The notes under the pieces are model-generated. The model did no database searches, was not told where the DNA came from, and saw only the letters and a program-made list of their open reading frames with translations. Below, piece after piece: positions 6,202 to 15,107 of a stretch of DNA of 28,070 bases; within the stretch, counting starts at the first letter, position 1, and each line of letters starts with the position of its first letter. The DNA is taken from the NCBI GenBank assembly GCA_964420605.1, contig CAYQUC010000040.1, positions 1 through 28,070 of the forward strand, in the 5' to 3' direction. The translations under genes and the position numbers were made by a program. The DNA comes from CAYQUC01 sp964420605. Its GTDB lineage: Bacteria; Pseudomonadota; Gammaproteobacteria; UBA6429; Thiohalophilaceae.

Positions 6202-9066
6202 ATGTTTAAATCCGCAATCCAACAACTGCCTTCTGAATTACAAGAATACGTAGTGCCATTATTAGATGGACTTTTTGTTGACAATAATTTACCGGATTAC
6301 ATCCAGTCAAGCTTGCCTAGAGTTTGGGCCTTAAGTGAATTTGTTTCTCAAAATTGTCGGCGAGATAGAACTTTGCTAAAGGGTTTCATCGACAGTGGTG
6401 ATCTGCAAAATACCTATCATAATATCGATGATTTTGAACGTCGGTTAAGTCGAATGATGGTCGATGTTAAGACGGAACAACAGTTAATGACTGTATTACG
6501 ACAGTTTCGCCGTCGCGAAATGATAAGGATAGTATGGCGCGATTTATCCGGTTGGGCTGAGCTAACAGAAGTCTTAAATGATTTATCATTATTAGCGGAT
6601 TGTTGTATTAATTCAGCGTTAGCAATATTGTATTCCTGGATGTGTGTTGTTGAAGGCATCCCTGAAGATGAGCAAAATAAACAGCAGAGTTTAGTGGTTG
6701 TTGGAATGGGGAAACTCGGTGCTTATGAATTAAATTTTTCATCGGACATCGATCTTATATTTGCGTTTGAAAGTGAAGGTGAAACGAATAACAGTAAAAT
6801 TAGCAATACTGAATTTTTTCAACAACTAGGACGGCAATTAATTCGGGTATTGGATTTGCAAACGGCAGATGGTTTTGTTTTTAGGGTTGATATGCGCTTG
6901 CGACCGTTTGGTGACAGTGGCCCATTAGTGATAAATTTTAATGCGATGGAGTATTATTATCAGGCGCATGGAAGAGAATGGGAACGTTATGCTTGGATAA
7001 AAGCTAGAGTTGTAGCGGGAAATGAGAATTCTGCAAGCAAAATAAATTCATTGCTCAGTCCTTTTGTTTATCGTCGTTATATTGATTATGGTGTATTCGA
7101 ATCCTTGCGTGAAATGAAGCAGTTAATCGAGACTCAAAACAAACGTAAAGGCATGGCGGATAATATCAAGCTAGGTATTGGTGGGATTAGAGAAATTGAA
7201 TTTATCGCACAAGTGTTTCAACTGATTCGCGGTGGCCGTGAGCTTGAATTACAACAACGCTCAATAATGATAATATTGCCATTGCTTTCTGAAAAAGATT
7301 ACTTACCCGAATATGCAGTGCAGCAATTATTATCAGCTTATGCGTTTTTACGACGACTTGAAAATCGTTTGCAGGCATTTTCTGACCAACAAACCCATAA
7401 TTTACCAACCGATAATTTGAATAAACTACGTGTCTCAATCAGTATGGGATATGATAATTGGTCTGAATTTGAGCCAGAGTTGACTCTCCATCGGCGTAAT
7501 GTACATCAGCAATTTGAACAAGTGTTTGTTGCGCCGCAAACTGAACAAGCCAAACAAGATCCATTTGAATTACACGCAGTTTGGTTCAGTCAATTAGACG
7601 ACCCTGTTTCTGAGCAGCATTTAAATAATGCTGGATATAATAATGTTGTTGAAGTTTTACGGCGTTTAAAAACACTGTTTACTAGTAAGTTAGTCGACTC
7701 ATTGAGTGATATTGCACGACGACGTTTGAACACATTAATGCCGCTTCTGATTAGTGCTGCAGGACAGTTTGAGAATAGTGATGAAACTTTACTGCGTTTA
7801 ATTTCGATAGTCGAAAAAATAGTACAACGAAGTGTGTATTTATCGCTATTAATTGAAAATCCGATGGCGTTATCGCAGTTGGTGCAATTGTGCTCTGCGA
7901 GCCCATGGATTACGAATTACTTGGCAAAGCATCCGATTTTACTCGATGAATTAATTGACCCGCGAAGTTTATTAACCTTACCCGATAAAGCGATGTTGGC
8001 CAGTGACTTACATCAAGCGTTATTAAAACAAGATCGATCTGATTTAGAGCAATCGATGAATATTTTGCGGCATTTTAAGCAAAGTAATGAATTGCGAGTC
8101 GCCGCAGCTGATATCAGTAATGCCATGACATTAATGCAGGTAAGTGATTTTTTAAGTTGGATAGCCGATGTAATACTCGACATGGCATTTGAAATCGCTT
8201 GGTTAGAAATGGTAGCAAAATACGGTCATCCTCGCTGTTCGTCCGATGGCCAGTTATGCGAACGCGGTTTTGCGATAATTGCTTATGGCAAGTTAGGCGG
8301 GTTGGAACTGGGTTATGGTTCTGATTTGGATTTGGTGTTTTTGCACGGAGGTGAAAAAGATTCGTTATTAATTAATGGACAACAGTCACTGACGTTGGCT
8401 GAGTTTTTTGTGCGCTTAGGACAACGGATCATTCATTTAATAACGGTACCAACCGTTGCGGGTATGGCCTATGAGGTTGATATGAGACTTAGGCCTAATG
8501 GCGCTAGTGGCTTTTTAGTTAGTAGTATCAGCGCTTATTCGGATTATCAGCTTAAAAAAGCCTGGACCTGGGAGCATCAGGCTTTAGTACGTGCTCGGGT
8601 GGTGTGCGGCGATTCTTTGATTATAAAGCAATTTAATTCTGTTAGGCGCACTGTATTGAGCCAAACACGCGAGCTTTCGACATTAAAACAGCAAGTTCAA
8701 GAGATGCGCAACAAAATGAAACAAAATTTGCGATTAAAAGCGCATCAGTTTGATTTAAAACTCGGTTCGGGAGGTATCGCTGACATCGAATTTATGGTGC
8801 AATACGGGGTTCTGGCTTGGTCCAATAGCTACCCAACACAGCTATTGGCATATACTGATAATATACGGTTATTAAAAGAATTTGCGCTAGTAGGGATTAT
8901 TTCAGAGTCTGACAATATGCTACTAAGTAATGCTTATATAACCTATCGACAACGGCTACACCAATGTCGGTTACAAGGGTTATCCGCTGTGATTGCTGAT
9001 TCAGAATATCGGGATTTAAGAGCGGGAGTCACTAAAATGTGGCACGACTGGTTTAAATCTGAATAA
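6202..9066 (+). CDS. glnE: Bifunctional glutamine synthetase adenylyltransferase/adenylyl-removing enzyme
   Basis: GlnE attaches AMP to glutamine synthetase, and removes it, in response to PII and glutamine. This sets nitrogen assimilation in the cytoplasm. The 954 residues match the usual length (946 in E. coli). Both nucleotidyltransferase halves keep their metal-binding aspartates. The N-terminal adenylyl-removing half has MGKLG at 169-173 and SSDIDLIF with D182/D184. The C-terminal adenylyl-transferring half has YGKLGG at 695-700 and SDLDLVF with D708/D710. The repeated 'DMRLRPFG' and 'DMRLRPNG' segments are also present. The start is the ATG at 6202. Two ATGs just upstream (6188 and 6191) lead into a stop after a few codons. 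No good Shine-Dalgarno sequence precedes the chosen start. ilvE follows after 51 bases. Confidence 0.97.
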   Translation: MFKSAIQQLPSELQEYVVPLLDGLFVDNNLPDYIQSSLPRVWALSEFVSQNCRRDRTLLKGFIDSGDLQNTYHNIDDFERRLSRMMVDVKTEQQLMTVLRQFRRREMIRIVWRDLSGWAELTEVLNDLSLLADCCINSALAILYSWMCVVEGIPEDEQNKQQSLVVVGMGKLGAYELNFSSDIDLIFAFESEGETNNSKISNTEFFQQLGRQLIRVLDLQTADGFVFRVDMRLRPFGDSGPLVINFNAMEYYYQAHGREWERYAWIKARVVAGNENSASKINSLLSPFVYRRYIDYGVFESLREMKQLIETQNKRKGMADNIKLGIGGIREIEFIAQVFQLIRGGRELELQQRSIMIILPLLSEKDYLPEYAVQQLLSAYAFLRRLENRLQAFSDQQTHNLPTDNLNKLRVSISMGYDNWSEFEPELTLHRRNVHQQFEQVFVAPQTEQAKQDPFELHAVWFSQLDDPVSEQHLNNAGYNNVVEVLRRLKTLFTSKLVDSLSDIARRRLNTLMPLLISAAGQFENSDETLLRLISIVEKIVQRSVYLSLLIENPMALSQLVQLCSASPWITNYLAKHPILLDELIDPRSLLTLPDKAMLASDLHQALLKQDRSDLEQSMNILRHFKQSNELRVAAADISNAMTLMQVSDFLSWIADVILDMAFEIAWLEMVAKYGHPRCSSDGQLCERGFAIIAYGKLGGLELGYGSDLDLVFLHGGEKDSLLINGQQSLTLAEFFVRLGQRIIHLITVPTVAGMAYEVDMRLRPNGASGFLVSSISAYSDYQLKKAWTWEHQALVRARVVCGDSLIIKQFNSVRRTVLSQTRELSTLKQQVQEMRNKMKQNLRLKAHQFDLKLGSGGIADIEFMVQYGVLAWSNSYPTQLLAYTDNIRLLKEFALVGIISESDNMLLSNAYITYRQRLHQCRLQGLSAVIADSEYRDLRAGVTKMWHDWFKSE

Positions 9067-9117
9067 TTTAATGATTTGAGTTTTTTATAAGATTCTAGAA
9101 ATTTGGAGTAGAAAGAT

Positions 9118-10041
9118 ATGTCCATGTCGGACCGTGATGGTGTAATTTGGTTTGATGGTGAAATGGTTCCTTGGCGTGAAGCACAGGTACATGTATTAAC
9201 ACATACCCTGCATTATGGTTTGGGTGTGTTTGAAGGGGTTCGTGCCTACGAGGCAGAACAAGGCACTGCAATTTTTCGGTTACATGCTCATACCGATCGT
9301 CTGTTTGATTCAGCCAAAATTTTGGGCATGAATATTCCGTTTGATAAACAAACATTGCTTGATGCTCAAACCGCTGTCGTTCGTGAAAATGGTTTAAAAT
9401 CAGCCTATTTAAGACCAATGTGTTTTTATGGTTCCGAAGGTATGGGTATTCGTGCCGATAATTTAAAAGTACATACCATTGTTGCTGCTTGGGAATGGGG
9501 CAGTTATCTCGGTGAAGATGGCATGACCAAGGGCATCCGTATTAAAACCTCGTCGTTGACTCGTCATCATGTGAATATTAGCATGTGCAAAGCGAAAGCG
9601 AATGGGCATTATATTAATTCTATTTTGGCACTGCAGGAAGCGATGCAAGATGGATATGATGAAGCATTGTTATTGGATGTTGAAGGTTTTGTGGCTGAAG
9701 GTAGTGGTGAAAATATCTTTATTATCAAAAATGACGTGATTTATACGCCTGAATTAACATCGGCTTTAGCCGGAATTACGCGTGAGACCATTAATTTTTT
9801 AGCTGACGATCTCGGTTATCAAGTAAAAGAAAAGCGCATTACACGTGATGAAGTGTATGTTTGTGATGAAGCTTTTTTTACTGGCACAGCTGCTGAAGTG
9901 ACCCCCATTCGGGAATTGGATAATCGTACAATCGGTAATGGTGGTCGTGGCCCCATAACAGAAAAAATTCAAAGTCGATATTTTGATCTTGTTCATGGTC
10001 GATTAGATAAATATCAAGATTGGTTAGATTATATTAAATAA
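9118..10041 (+). CDS. ilvE: Branched-chain amino-acid aminotransferase
   Basis: IlvE catalyses the last step of leucine, isoleucine and valine synthesis, a PLP-dependent transamination with glutamate. The 307 residues are standard for fold-type IV enzymes. Visible signatures are the opening GVIWFDGEMVPWREA, HYGLGVFEGVRAY (32-44), the PLP-binding lysine K160 in CKAKANGHY, and the phosphate-binding region EGSGENIF with GITRETI further on. The N-terminal ATG has a GGAG site at suitable spacing. A second in-frame ATG two codons later could also be used. Its position between glnE and LPS core genes matches the order known from Pseudomonas. Confidence 0.96.
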   Translation: MSMSDRDGVIWFDGEMVPWREAQVHVLTHTLHYGLGVFEGVRAYEAEQGTAIFRLHAHTDRLFDSAKILGMNIPFDKQTLLDAQTAVVRENGLKSAYLRPMCFYGSEGMGIRADNLKVHTIVAAWEWGSYLGEDGMTKGIRIKTSSLTRHHVNISMCKAKANGHYINSILALQEAMQDGYDEALLLDVEGFVAEGSGENIFIIKNDVIYTPELTSALAGITRETINFLADDLGYQVKEKRITRDEVYVCDEAFFTGTAAEVTPIRELDNRTIGNGGRGPITEKIQSRYFDLVHGRLDKYQDWLDYIK

Positions 10042-10155
10042 CTTTTAACGGTAAAGACAAGCACGTAAAGACTGTCGGTTGGTTTTACACAATACTTGCT
10101 GTCCTGAGAAATCTTGGTGCTTTAAATTAACATTATAAAGAAATAGGTAAATTTG

Positions 10156-10353
10156 ATGGCAAACAATAAAGTAAATTTAAAAACAGCAAATGCTGAAAAA
10201 AAATATCAAGTAACGAGTAAAGATTTGCCATTACATTGTCCTATGGACAATATGACTGCCTGGGATTCACACCCACGAGTTTTTTTGCCTATTGAAGAAA
10301 GCGGAAAAGCCAAGTGTCCCTATTGTGGCGCTGAGTTTGAATTAAAAGATTAA
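10156..10353 (+). CDS. Small zinc-finger (zf-CHCC type) protein
   Basis: This protein of 65 residues has metal-ligand candidates in LPLHCPMDNM (H and C) and CPYCGAEF (CxxC). The intervening segment WDSHPRVFLPIEESGKAKC is typical of the zf-CHCC family, which is related to the zinc-binding NDUFS6 subunit of mitochondrial complex I. The bacterial role is unknown. I chose the ATG at 10156 because AGG lies eight bases upstream. An in-frame TTG one codon earlier is too close to it. Family members often sit next to ilvE and LPS genes in gammaproteobacteria, which suggests conserved co-expression, but no LPS function can be inferred from the sequence. hldE starts 19 bases downstream. Confidence 0.88.
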   Translation: MANNKVNLKTANAEKKYQVTSKDLPLHCPMDNMTAWDSHPRVFLPIEESGKAKCPYCGAEFELKD

Positions 10354-10372
10354 TTATTATTGATAAAAACAT

Positions 10373-11797
10373 ATGAACATAGAAATACCAAAATTTACTG
10401 AGTCGAAAATTCTGGTTTTGGGGGATGTCATGCTGGATCGATATTGGCATGGTAATACCTCTCGAATCTCACCTGAAGCACCTGTACCGGTAGTGCATGT
10501 CGCCGGCGCAGAAGAGCGTGCAGGTGGTGCGGGCAATGTTGCTATTAATATAGCAAGCTTGGGTGCACAAATTATTTTGCAAGGTTATATCGGAGAAGAT
10601 GAAGCCGGCCAGGTATTGACAGAGTTGTTAACAAACAAAAATGTTACTTGTGAATTAATATCATTAAATGATACACCGACTGTCACGAAACTTCGGGTAA
10701 TTAGCCGACAACAGCAATTAATACGCCTTGATTTCGAAGATGGCTTTGATAACAATCAAGCTCACAATTTGGAAAAGAAATTTACTGAAGCGTTAGATAA
10801 TGTCGGTGCGGTGGTTCTGTCAGATTACGGCAAAGGCACATTACGAAATAGTCAGACCTTGATATCGATTGCGCGTAAAAAATCAATTGCAGTATTGGTT
10901 GATCCAAAAGGTGATGATTTTGAACCTTATCGCGGTGCAACAATCATTACTCCTAACTTGTCTGAGTTTGAAGCCGTCGTCGGAAAATGTCATAACGAAC
11001 AAGAAATTGTTGAAAAAGCTGAAAAATTAATAAAAGATTTCGAGCTAGATGCCTTACTTGTAACACGTAGTGAGCAAGGTATGAGTTTAATTCAAAAAGA
11101 CAAACCTGCGTTTCATTTACCAACTCGAGCACAAGAAGTTTTTGATGTTACCGGTGCGGGCGATACCGTTATCTCGATTTTGGCCGCGAGTATTGCAACC
11201 GGACAATCTTTAGAGCAAGCGATGGCACTGTCGAATTTGGGTGCCGGGGTTGTGGTTAGTAAACTTGGAACAGCTGCTGTGACAGTTCCTGAGTTAATGC
11301 AAGCGAAGCATACTATCGAAGGTGTTGCGCGTGGTGTCGTTAGCACGCAAGCACTAGAAGACTTATTAGTTAATGCAAAACAGTTAGGTGAAAAAATTGT
11401 TTTTACAAATGGGTGTTTTGACATTTTACATCCTGGACATGTAACGTATTTACAACAAGCAAGACAACTCGGTGACCGATTAGTTGTAGCAGTAAATGAT
11501 GATGATTCTGTAAAAAGATTAAAAGGTGATGATCGACCAATTAATACCGTGCAACGGCGAATGTCCGTATTAGCCGCATTAGAATGTATTGATTGGGTAA
11601 TTCCTTTTAGTGAAGACACTCCTGTTGAAGTCATCAAAAAAGTAAAACCGTCCATTATAGTCAAAGGTGGTGATTACACGCCAGAGCAAGTGGTTGGTGC
11701 TGACATAGTGAAAGAATACGGTGGTGAGGTTAAAATATTAAACTTTGTTGATGGTCATTCTACAACGGATATCATTAATAGAATTCTAGATAATTAA
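10373..11797 (+). CDS. hldE: Bifunctional D-beta-heptose-7-phosphate kinase / heptose-1-phosphate adenylyltransferase
   Basis: HldE performs two steps of ADP-heptose synthesis in the cytoplasm: phosphorylation of heptose 7-phosphate at C1, then (after GmhB) transfer of AMP to heptose 1-phosphate. The 474-residue protein has both domains. The PfkB-type kinase occupies about residues 1-320, with GGAGNVAINIA (51-61) and the catalytic GAGD (261-264). The nucleotidyltransferase occupies about 340-474, with TNGCFDILHPGH, where HPGH at 353-356 is the class signature. Length matches E. coli HldE (477). It is close behind the zinc-finger gene. hldD follows after 111 bases on the same strand, so consecutive pathway enzymes are adjacent. 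Confidence 0.97.
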   Translation: MNIEIPKFTESKILVLGDVMLDRYWHGNTSRISPEAPVPVVHVAGAEERAGGAGNVAINIASLGAQIILQGYIGEDEAGQVLTELLTNKNVTCELISLNDTPTVTKLRVISRQQQLIRLDFEDGFDNNQAHNLEKKFTEALDNVGAVVLSDYGKGTLRNSQTLISIARKKSIAVLVDPKGDDFEPYRGATIITPNLSEFEAVVGKCHNEQEIVEKAEKLIKDFELDALLVTRSEQGMSLIQKDKPAFHLPTRAQEVFDVTGAGDTVISILAASIATGQSLEQAMALSNLGAGVVVSKLGTAAVTVPELMQAKHTIEGVARGVVSTQALEDLLVNAKQLGEKIVFTNGCFDILHPGHVTYLQQARQLGDRLVVAVNDDDSVKRLKGDDRPINTVQRRMSVLAALECIDWVIPFSEDTPVEVIKKVKPSIIVKGGDYTPEQVVGADIVKEYGGEVKILNFVDGHSTTDIINRILDN

Positions 11798-11908
11798 AGT
11801 TGAAGAAATTGAAATCTAGAAAATAGAAAATATATAGAATTAAAACCAGAAAAATTAAATTCCGGTTTGTAATAGCTAAAATTAAACAACTTAATAACGA
11901 GAATATTC

Positions 11909-12853
11909 ATGATAATAGTAACAGGTGGTGCAGGTTTTATTGGAAGTAATATTGTCAAAACCTTGAATGAACGCGGTCGAACCGACGTAGTGGTGGTCGA
12001 TAATTTAAAAAGTGGTATTAAATTTAAAAATATTGCCGATTGTGAAATTATGGATTATCTGGATAAAGACGATTTTATTCAACGCATCAAGGATAATAAA
12101 AAGTTTAGTGAAAAGGTCGAAGCCATTTTTCACGAAGGTGCCTGTTCAAGTACAACTGAATGGGACGGAAAATTCATGATGGAAAATAATTATGAATATT
12201 CTAAGCACATACTACATTACTGTATGGAGCACAATATTTCCTATCTCTATGCTTCCTCAGCGTCAGTGTATGGTTCTGGTACCGTATTTAAAGAACAACG
12301 AGACCATGAAGAACCGTTAAATGTTTATGGCTATTCCAAATTTTTATTTGATCAATACGTGCGTCGTTATTTAGGTAAAACAAAAAATCAAATAGTTGGG
12401 TTTCGCTACTTTAATGTTTATGGACCACGTGAGCAACATAAAGGCACCATGTCGAGTGTTGCATTTCATGTCAATAATCAAATTAAAGATAATGGTGTCG
12501 CTAAATTATTTGAAGGCTATGAAGGATACGGCAATGGTGAACAAAGTCGTGATTTTGTTTATGTTGGTGATGCTGTAAAAGTTAATTTATGGTTTATGGA
12601 TAATCCTGATAAATCGGGTATTTTTAATTTGGGAACGGGAAACAGCCAACCATTTAATGACATAGCCAATGCAGTAATTAAATATCACGATAAAGGTAAA
12701 ATTGAATACATCCCATTCCCGGATCATTTAAAAGGTGTTTATCAAAGTTTTACTGAAGCCGATATCTCTGCATTACGAGATGCTGGATATAAAGACGATT
12801 TTAATTCGGTCGAGCAGGGTGTACAAAAATACATGGAATGGTTACACCGATAA
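11909..12853 (+). CDS. hldD: ADP-L-glycero-D-manno-heptose 6-epimerase
   Basis: HldD converts ADP-D-glycero-D-manno-heptose to the L-glycero form, the donor used by the heptosyltransferases encoded nearby. The 314-residue protein is an extended short-chain dehydrogenase. It has the NADP-binding GGAGFIGSN near the N-terminus (about 6-14), the S-x-A-S-V-Y-G region, and the catalytic Y140-x3-K144 pair at the same positions as in E. coli. HEGACSSTTEWDG (75-87) is characteristic of this epimerase rather than of GalE. The ATG is preceded by an ACGAGAA ribosome-binding site. Confidence 0.97.
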   Translation: MIIVTGGAGFIGSNIVKTLNERGRTDVVVVDNLKSGIKFKNIADCEIMDYLDKDDFIQRIKDNKKFSEKVEAIFHEGACSSTTEWDGKFMMENNYEYSKHILHYCMEHNISYLYASSASVYGSGTVFKEQRDHEEPLNVYGYSKFLFDQYVRRYLGKTKNQIVGFRYFNVYGPREQHKGTMSSVAFHVNNQIKDNGVAKLFEGYEGYGNGEQSRDFVYVGDAVKVNLWFMDNPDKSGIFNLGTGNSQPFNDIANAVIKYHDKGKIEYIPFPDHLKGVYQSFTEADISALRDAGYKDDFNSVEQGVQKYMEWLHR

Positions 12854-12918
12854 GGTCAACTAAGTTTTTTACGGGTCATTATACAATTTGTAAATGCTTA
12901 CTTTAATACAGTTAAATT

Positions 12919-13935
12919 TTGAATAATATTAAATCAAAACACATTCTGGTTGTCGGACCTGCTTGGGTTGGTGACATGGTAATGGCACAGAGCTTATTTA
13001 TAGCCTTAAAAAAACAAGACCAAAATGTCACTATTGATGTTTTGGCTCCTGATTGGTCGATTGGCTTAATCGAAAGAATGCCTGAAGTATCAAGAGCCAT
13101 TAGTTTATCGGTGCAACACGGTAAACTTGCTTTAAAACTACGGTATCAGACTGGTGTAACGCTACGTGATTCTAATTACGATCAAGCTATAATTACCCCT
13201 CGATCCTTAAAAGCGGCGCTGCTTCCTTTTTTTTCAAAAATACCGCAGCGAACGGGATATCGTGGTGAGTATCGTTATGGGCTCATTAATGATATTCGAC
13301 CGTTAGATAAAACGTTGTTAACAAAAACAGTTCAACGTTATGTGTTTTTAGGTAATGAGTTAAAAAATAATAAATCCCTACCTGAAATACAGTATCCTAA
13401 ACTTAATACAAAGCCATCGGAAGTTAAGAATTTATTAGAAAATCTTGGTTTAACTTTAAATAAACCCATCATTGCTTTATTGCCTGGTGCCGAATACGGT
13501 CCATCAAAACAATGGCCTATTCATTATTATAAAGAACTAGCACTTAAAGTTACCGAGATGGGATTTCAAGTCTGGGTATTAGGTTCGAATAAAGATAAAG
13601 CATCCGGTAATCAAATTATTGATACTAATTGTAGTGACCATTTTAACCTTTGTGGTAAAACCGAATTAGTCAATGTAGTTGATTTATTATCAGTATCTAA
13701 AATTGCGATTACCAATGACTCTGGATTAATGCATGTTGCCTGTGCAACTGATGTTAAGGTAATTGCATTGTATGGATCATCGAGCCCTGATTATACTCCG
13801 CCATTGCATGATAGTGCTGTTGTACTGTATAAAAATTTAAATTGTAGTCCGTGTTTTAAACGACACTGTCAGTTTAAGCATACTAATTGCTTGAATGATA
13901 TAACCGTAGATGAAGTGTTAACACACATTCGATAA
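12919..13935 (+). CDS. waaF: ADP-heptose:LPS heptosyltransferase II
   Basis: WaaF adds the second heptose to the LPS inner core on the cytoplasmic face of the inner membrane. This 338-residue family-9 (GT-B) enzyme opens with KHILVVGPAWVGDMVMAQSL. It contains LPGAEYGPSKQWP and the donor-site loop NDSGLMHVA. It ends with a cysteine-rich tail, NCSPCFKRHCQFKHTNC, that is typical of WaaF rather than WaaC. The only plausible start is TTG at 12919, because a stop codon lies two codons upstream in frame and no ATG precedes the conserved opening. No clear Shine-Dalgarno sequence is visible, suggesting weak translation or dependence on upstream genes. waaE follows after 17 bases. Confidence 0.93.
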   Translation: MNNIKSKHILVVGPAWVGDMVMAQSLFIALKKQDQNVTIDVLAPDWSIGLIERMPEVSRAISLSVQHGKLALKLRYQTGVTLRDSNYDQAIITPRSLKAALLPFFSKIPQRTGYRGEYRYGLINDIRPLDKTLLTKTVQRYVFLGNELKNNKSLPEIQYPKLNTKPSEVKNLLENLGLTLNKPIIALLPGAEYGPSKQWPIHYYKELALKVTEMGFQVWVLGSNKDKASGNQIIDTNCSDHFNLCGKTELVNVVDLLSVSKIAITNDSGLMHVACATDVKVIALYGSSSPDYTPPLHDSAVVLYKNLNCSPCFKRHCQFKHTNCLNDITVDEVLTHIR

Positions 13936-13952
13936 TATTAGTAGGTGACAAG

Positions 13953-14717
13953 ATGGCTACAATATCCATTATTATTTTAACTAAAAACGAACAAGACAAT
14001 ATTGTAGCGTGTATTGAGTCTGCAAAATGGGCAACTGAAATAATCGTGTATGATAGTGACAGCACTGATGATACGGGGAAGTTAGCCAAAGACTTGGGCG
14101 CAAAAGTTGTCATTGATCCGCTTTGGGAAGGTTATGGTACGCAACGAATTAAAGCTCAGAAACACGCAACTTGTGACTGGGTGTTAATGCTCGATGCCGA
14201 TGAAATAATTACTGAAGCACTTCAAACTGAAATTCAGAATAAATTAAACATTAATGATAGCTCAGTCGTTTACGCCATTCCACGACTATCGTTTTGTTTT
14301 GGTCGATTTATACGACACAGTGGCTGGTATCCAGATTACGTTTATCGGTTATATTCCCGTGATAAAACCCAGTATAACGATGCTATGGTGCATGAAAAAC
14401 TGGCAATACCCAGTGATATGACCATAGAAAAATGTAAAGGTAATTTATTGCATTATACTTATAAAGATATGAATCATTATTTAGTTAAGTCAGCGCATTA
14501 TGCCGCTATCTGGGCTACAGATAAAAAGTTAGCGGGCAAAAAAACAAATCTTACCACAGCCGTATTACACGGTATTGGTTGTTTTATAAAAATGTATTTA
14601 TTACGATTAGGTTTTCTTGATGGTAAACAAGGATTTTTATTGGCTCTATTATCAGCACACTCAACTTTTGTAAAATATGCTGACTTATGGTCTTCGCAGT
14701 TCGTGACTAAAAAATAA
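13953..14717 (+). CDS. waaE: WaaE/KdtX-type LPS core glycosyltransferase
   Basis: This 254-residue family-2 (GT-A) glycosyltransferase begins with ISIIILTKNEQDNI and has the metal-binding D81-A-D83 motif in MLDADE. The central FIRHSGWYPDYVYRLY block and the end LLRLGFLDGKQGF are the strongest pointers to the WaaE/KdtX family. In Klebsiella and Serratia, WaaE adds a beta-1,4-glucose to the first heptose. The sugar used here cannot be read from the sequence. A GTAGGTG site precedes the ATG, and the 17-base gap to waaF indicates one transcript. A candidate terminator lies about 50 bases downstream, closing this plus-strand run. Confidence 0.9.
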   Translation: MATISIIILTKNEQDNIVACIESAKWATEIIVYDSDSTDDTGKLAKDLGAKVVIDPLWEGYGTQRIKAQKHATCDWVLMLDADEIITEALQTEIQNKLNINDSSVVYAIPRLSFCFGRFIRHSGWYPDYVYRLYSRDKTQYNDAMVHEKLAIPSDMTIEKCKGNLLHYTYKDMNHYLVKSAHYAAIWATDKKLAGKKTNLTTAVLHGIGCFIKMYLLRLGFLDGKQGFLLALLSAHSTFVKYADLWSSQFVTKK

Positions 14718-14765
14718 TTTGTGTCAAAGTGTATTTTATTCGAATGCACTTCTATTTTCTATTCC

Positions 14766-14792
14766 AAAAAAGCACTATATTAGTGTGTTTTT
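14766..14792 (+). terminator. Probable intrinsic terminator after waaE
   Basis: A short stem (GCACTA / TAGTGT, the first pair G-T) with a 3-base loop is preceded by AAAAAA and followed by GTTTTT. The stem is AT-rich and only six pairs in its core, so termination may be partial. Its position fits the end of the glnE-to-waaE plus-strand run. Confidence 0.6.
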
Positions 14793-15107
14793 AGTTTAAA
14801 CGATAGCTTTAACGTATCTACCTGCAACTCACGTTGTTATTTTATGAGTTGTAAACGTTTTAGCATTCCACTTTTCGTTTCCTTATTTATTCTTCATATT
14901 TCTTTTCTTTATTTTGTTTTACGGTTAGCTGTATTTAACGAACAGTTTTCCCTATATCACTAATATTTTATTAATCTATAATTTGTAGCTACTTTCATCT
15001 GCAAAACCAGTAATTCTTGACTACGCTATCTAATAGTTAGATTAAATAATAATATTAATTCGATAATACGGTCGTGAGCAGTGATTTCTGAGGGAGTATT
15101 TTTGGAA
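14793..15107. other. Non-coding gap between the waaE terminator and the next glycosyltransferase
   Basis: No gene is supported here. The stretch is very AT-rich, with pyrimidine-rich tracts around 14870-14930. It has a 7-base inverted repeat, CAACTCA (14825-14831) and TGAGTTG (14845-14851). It should hold the promoter for the downstream gene, but several weak -10-like sequences occur and none stands out. The gap separates the conserved block (glnE to waaE) from the mixed-orientation core genes. Confidence 0.4.

Noticed and set aside
11113..11664. A 183-codon minus-strand open frame inside hldE
   Set aside because: It is antisense to a well-supported bifunctional enzyme, and its product is a low-complexity Ser/Thr-rich sequence with no family features.
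11850..11875. Weak stem (AAACC / GGTTT) between hldE and hldD as a terminator
   Set aside because: It has only five A/T-rich pairs, no following T-run, and would split two genes of one pathway on the same strand.
15081..15107. GTG at 15081 as the start of the family-9 glycosyltransferase
   Set aside because: No ribosome-binding site precedes it, while AGGGAG lies between it and the TTG/ATG starts at 15102/15108.
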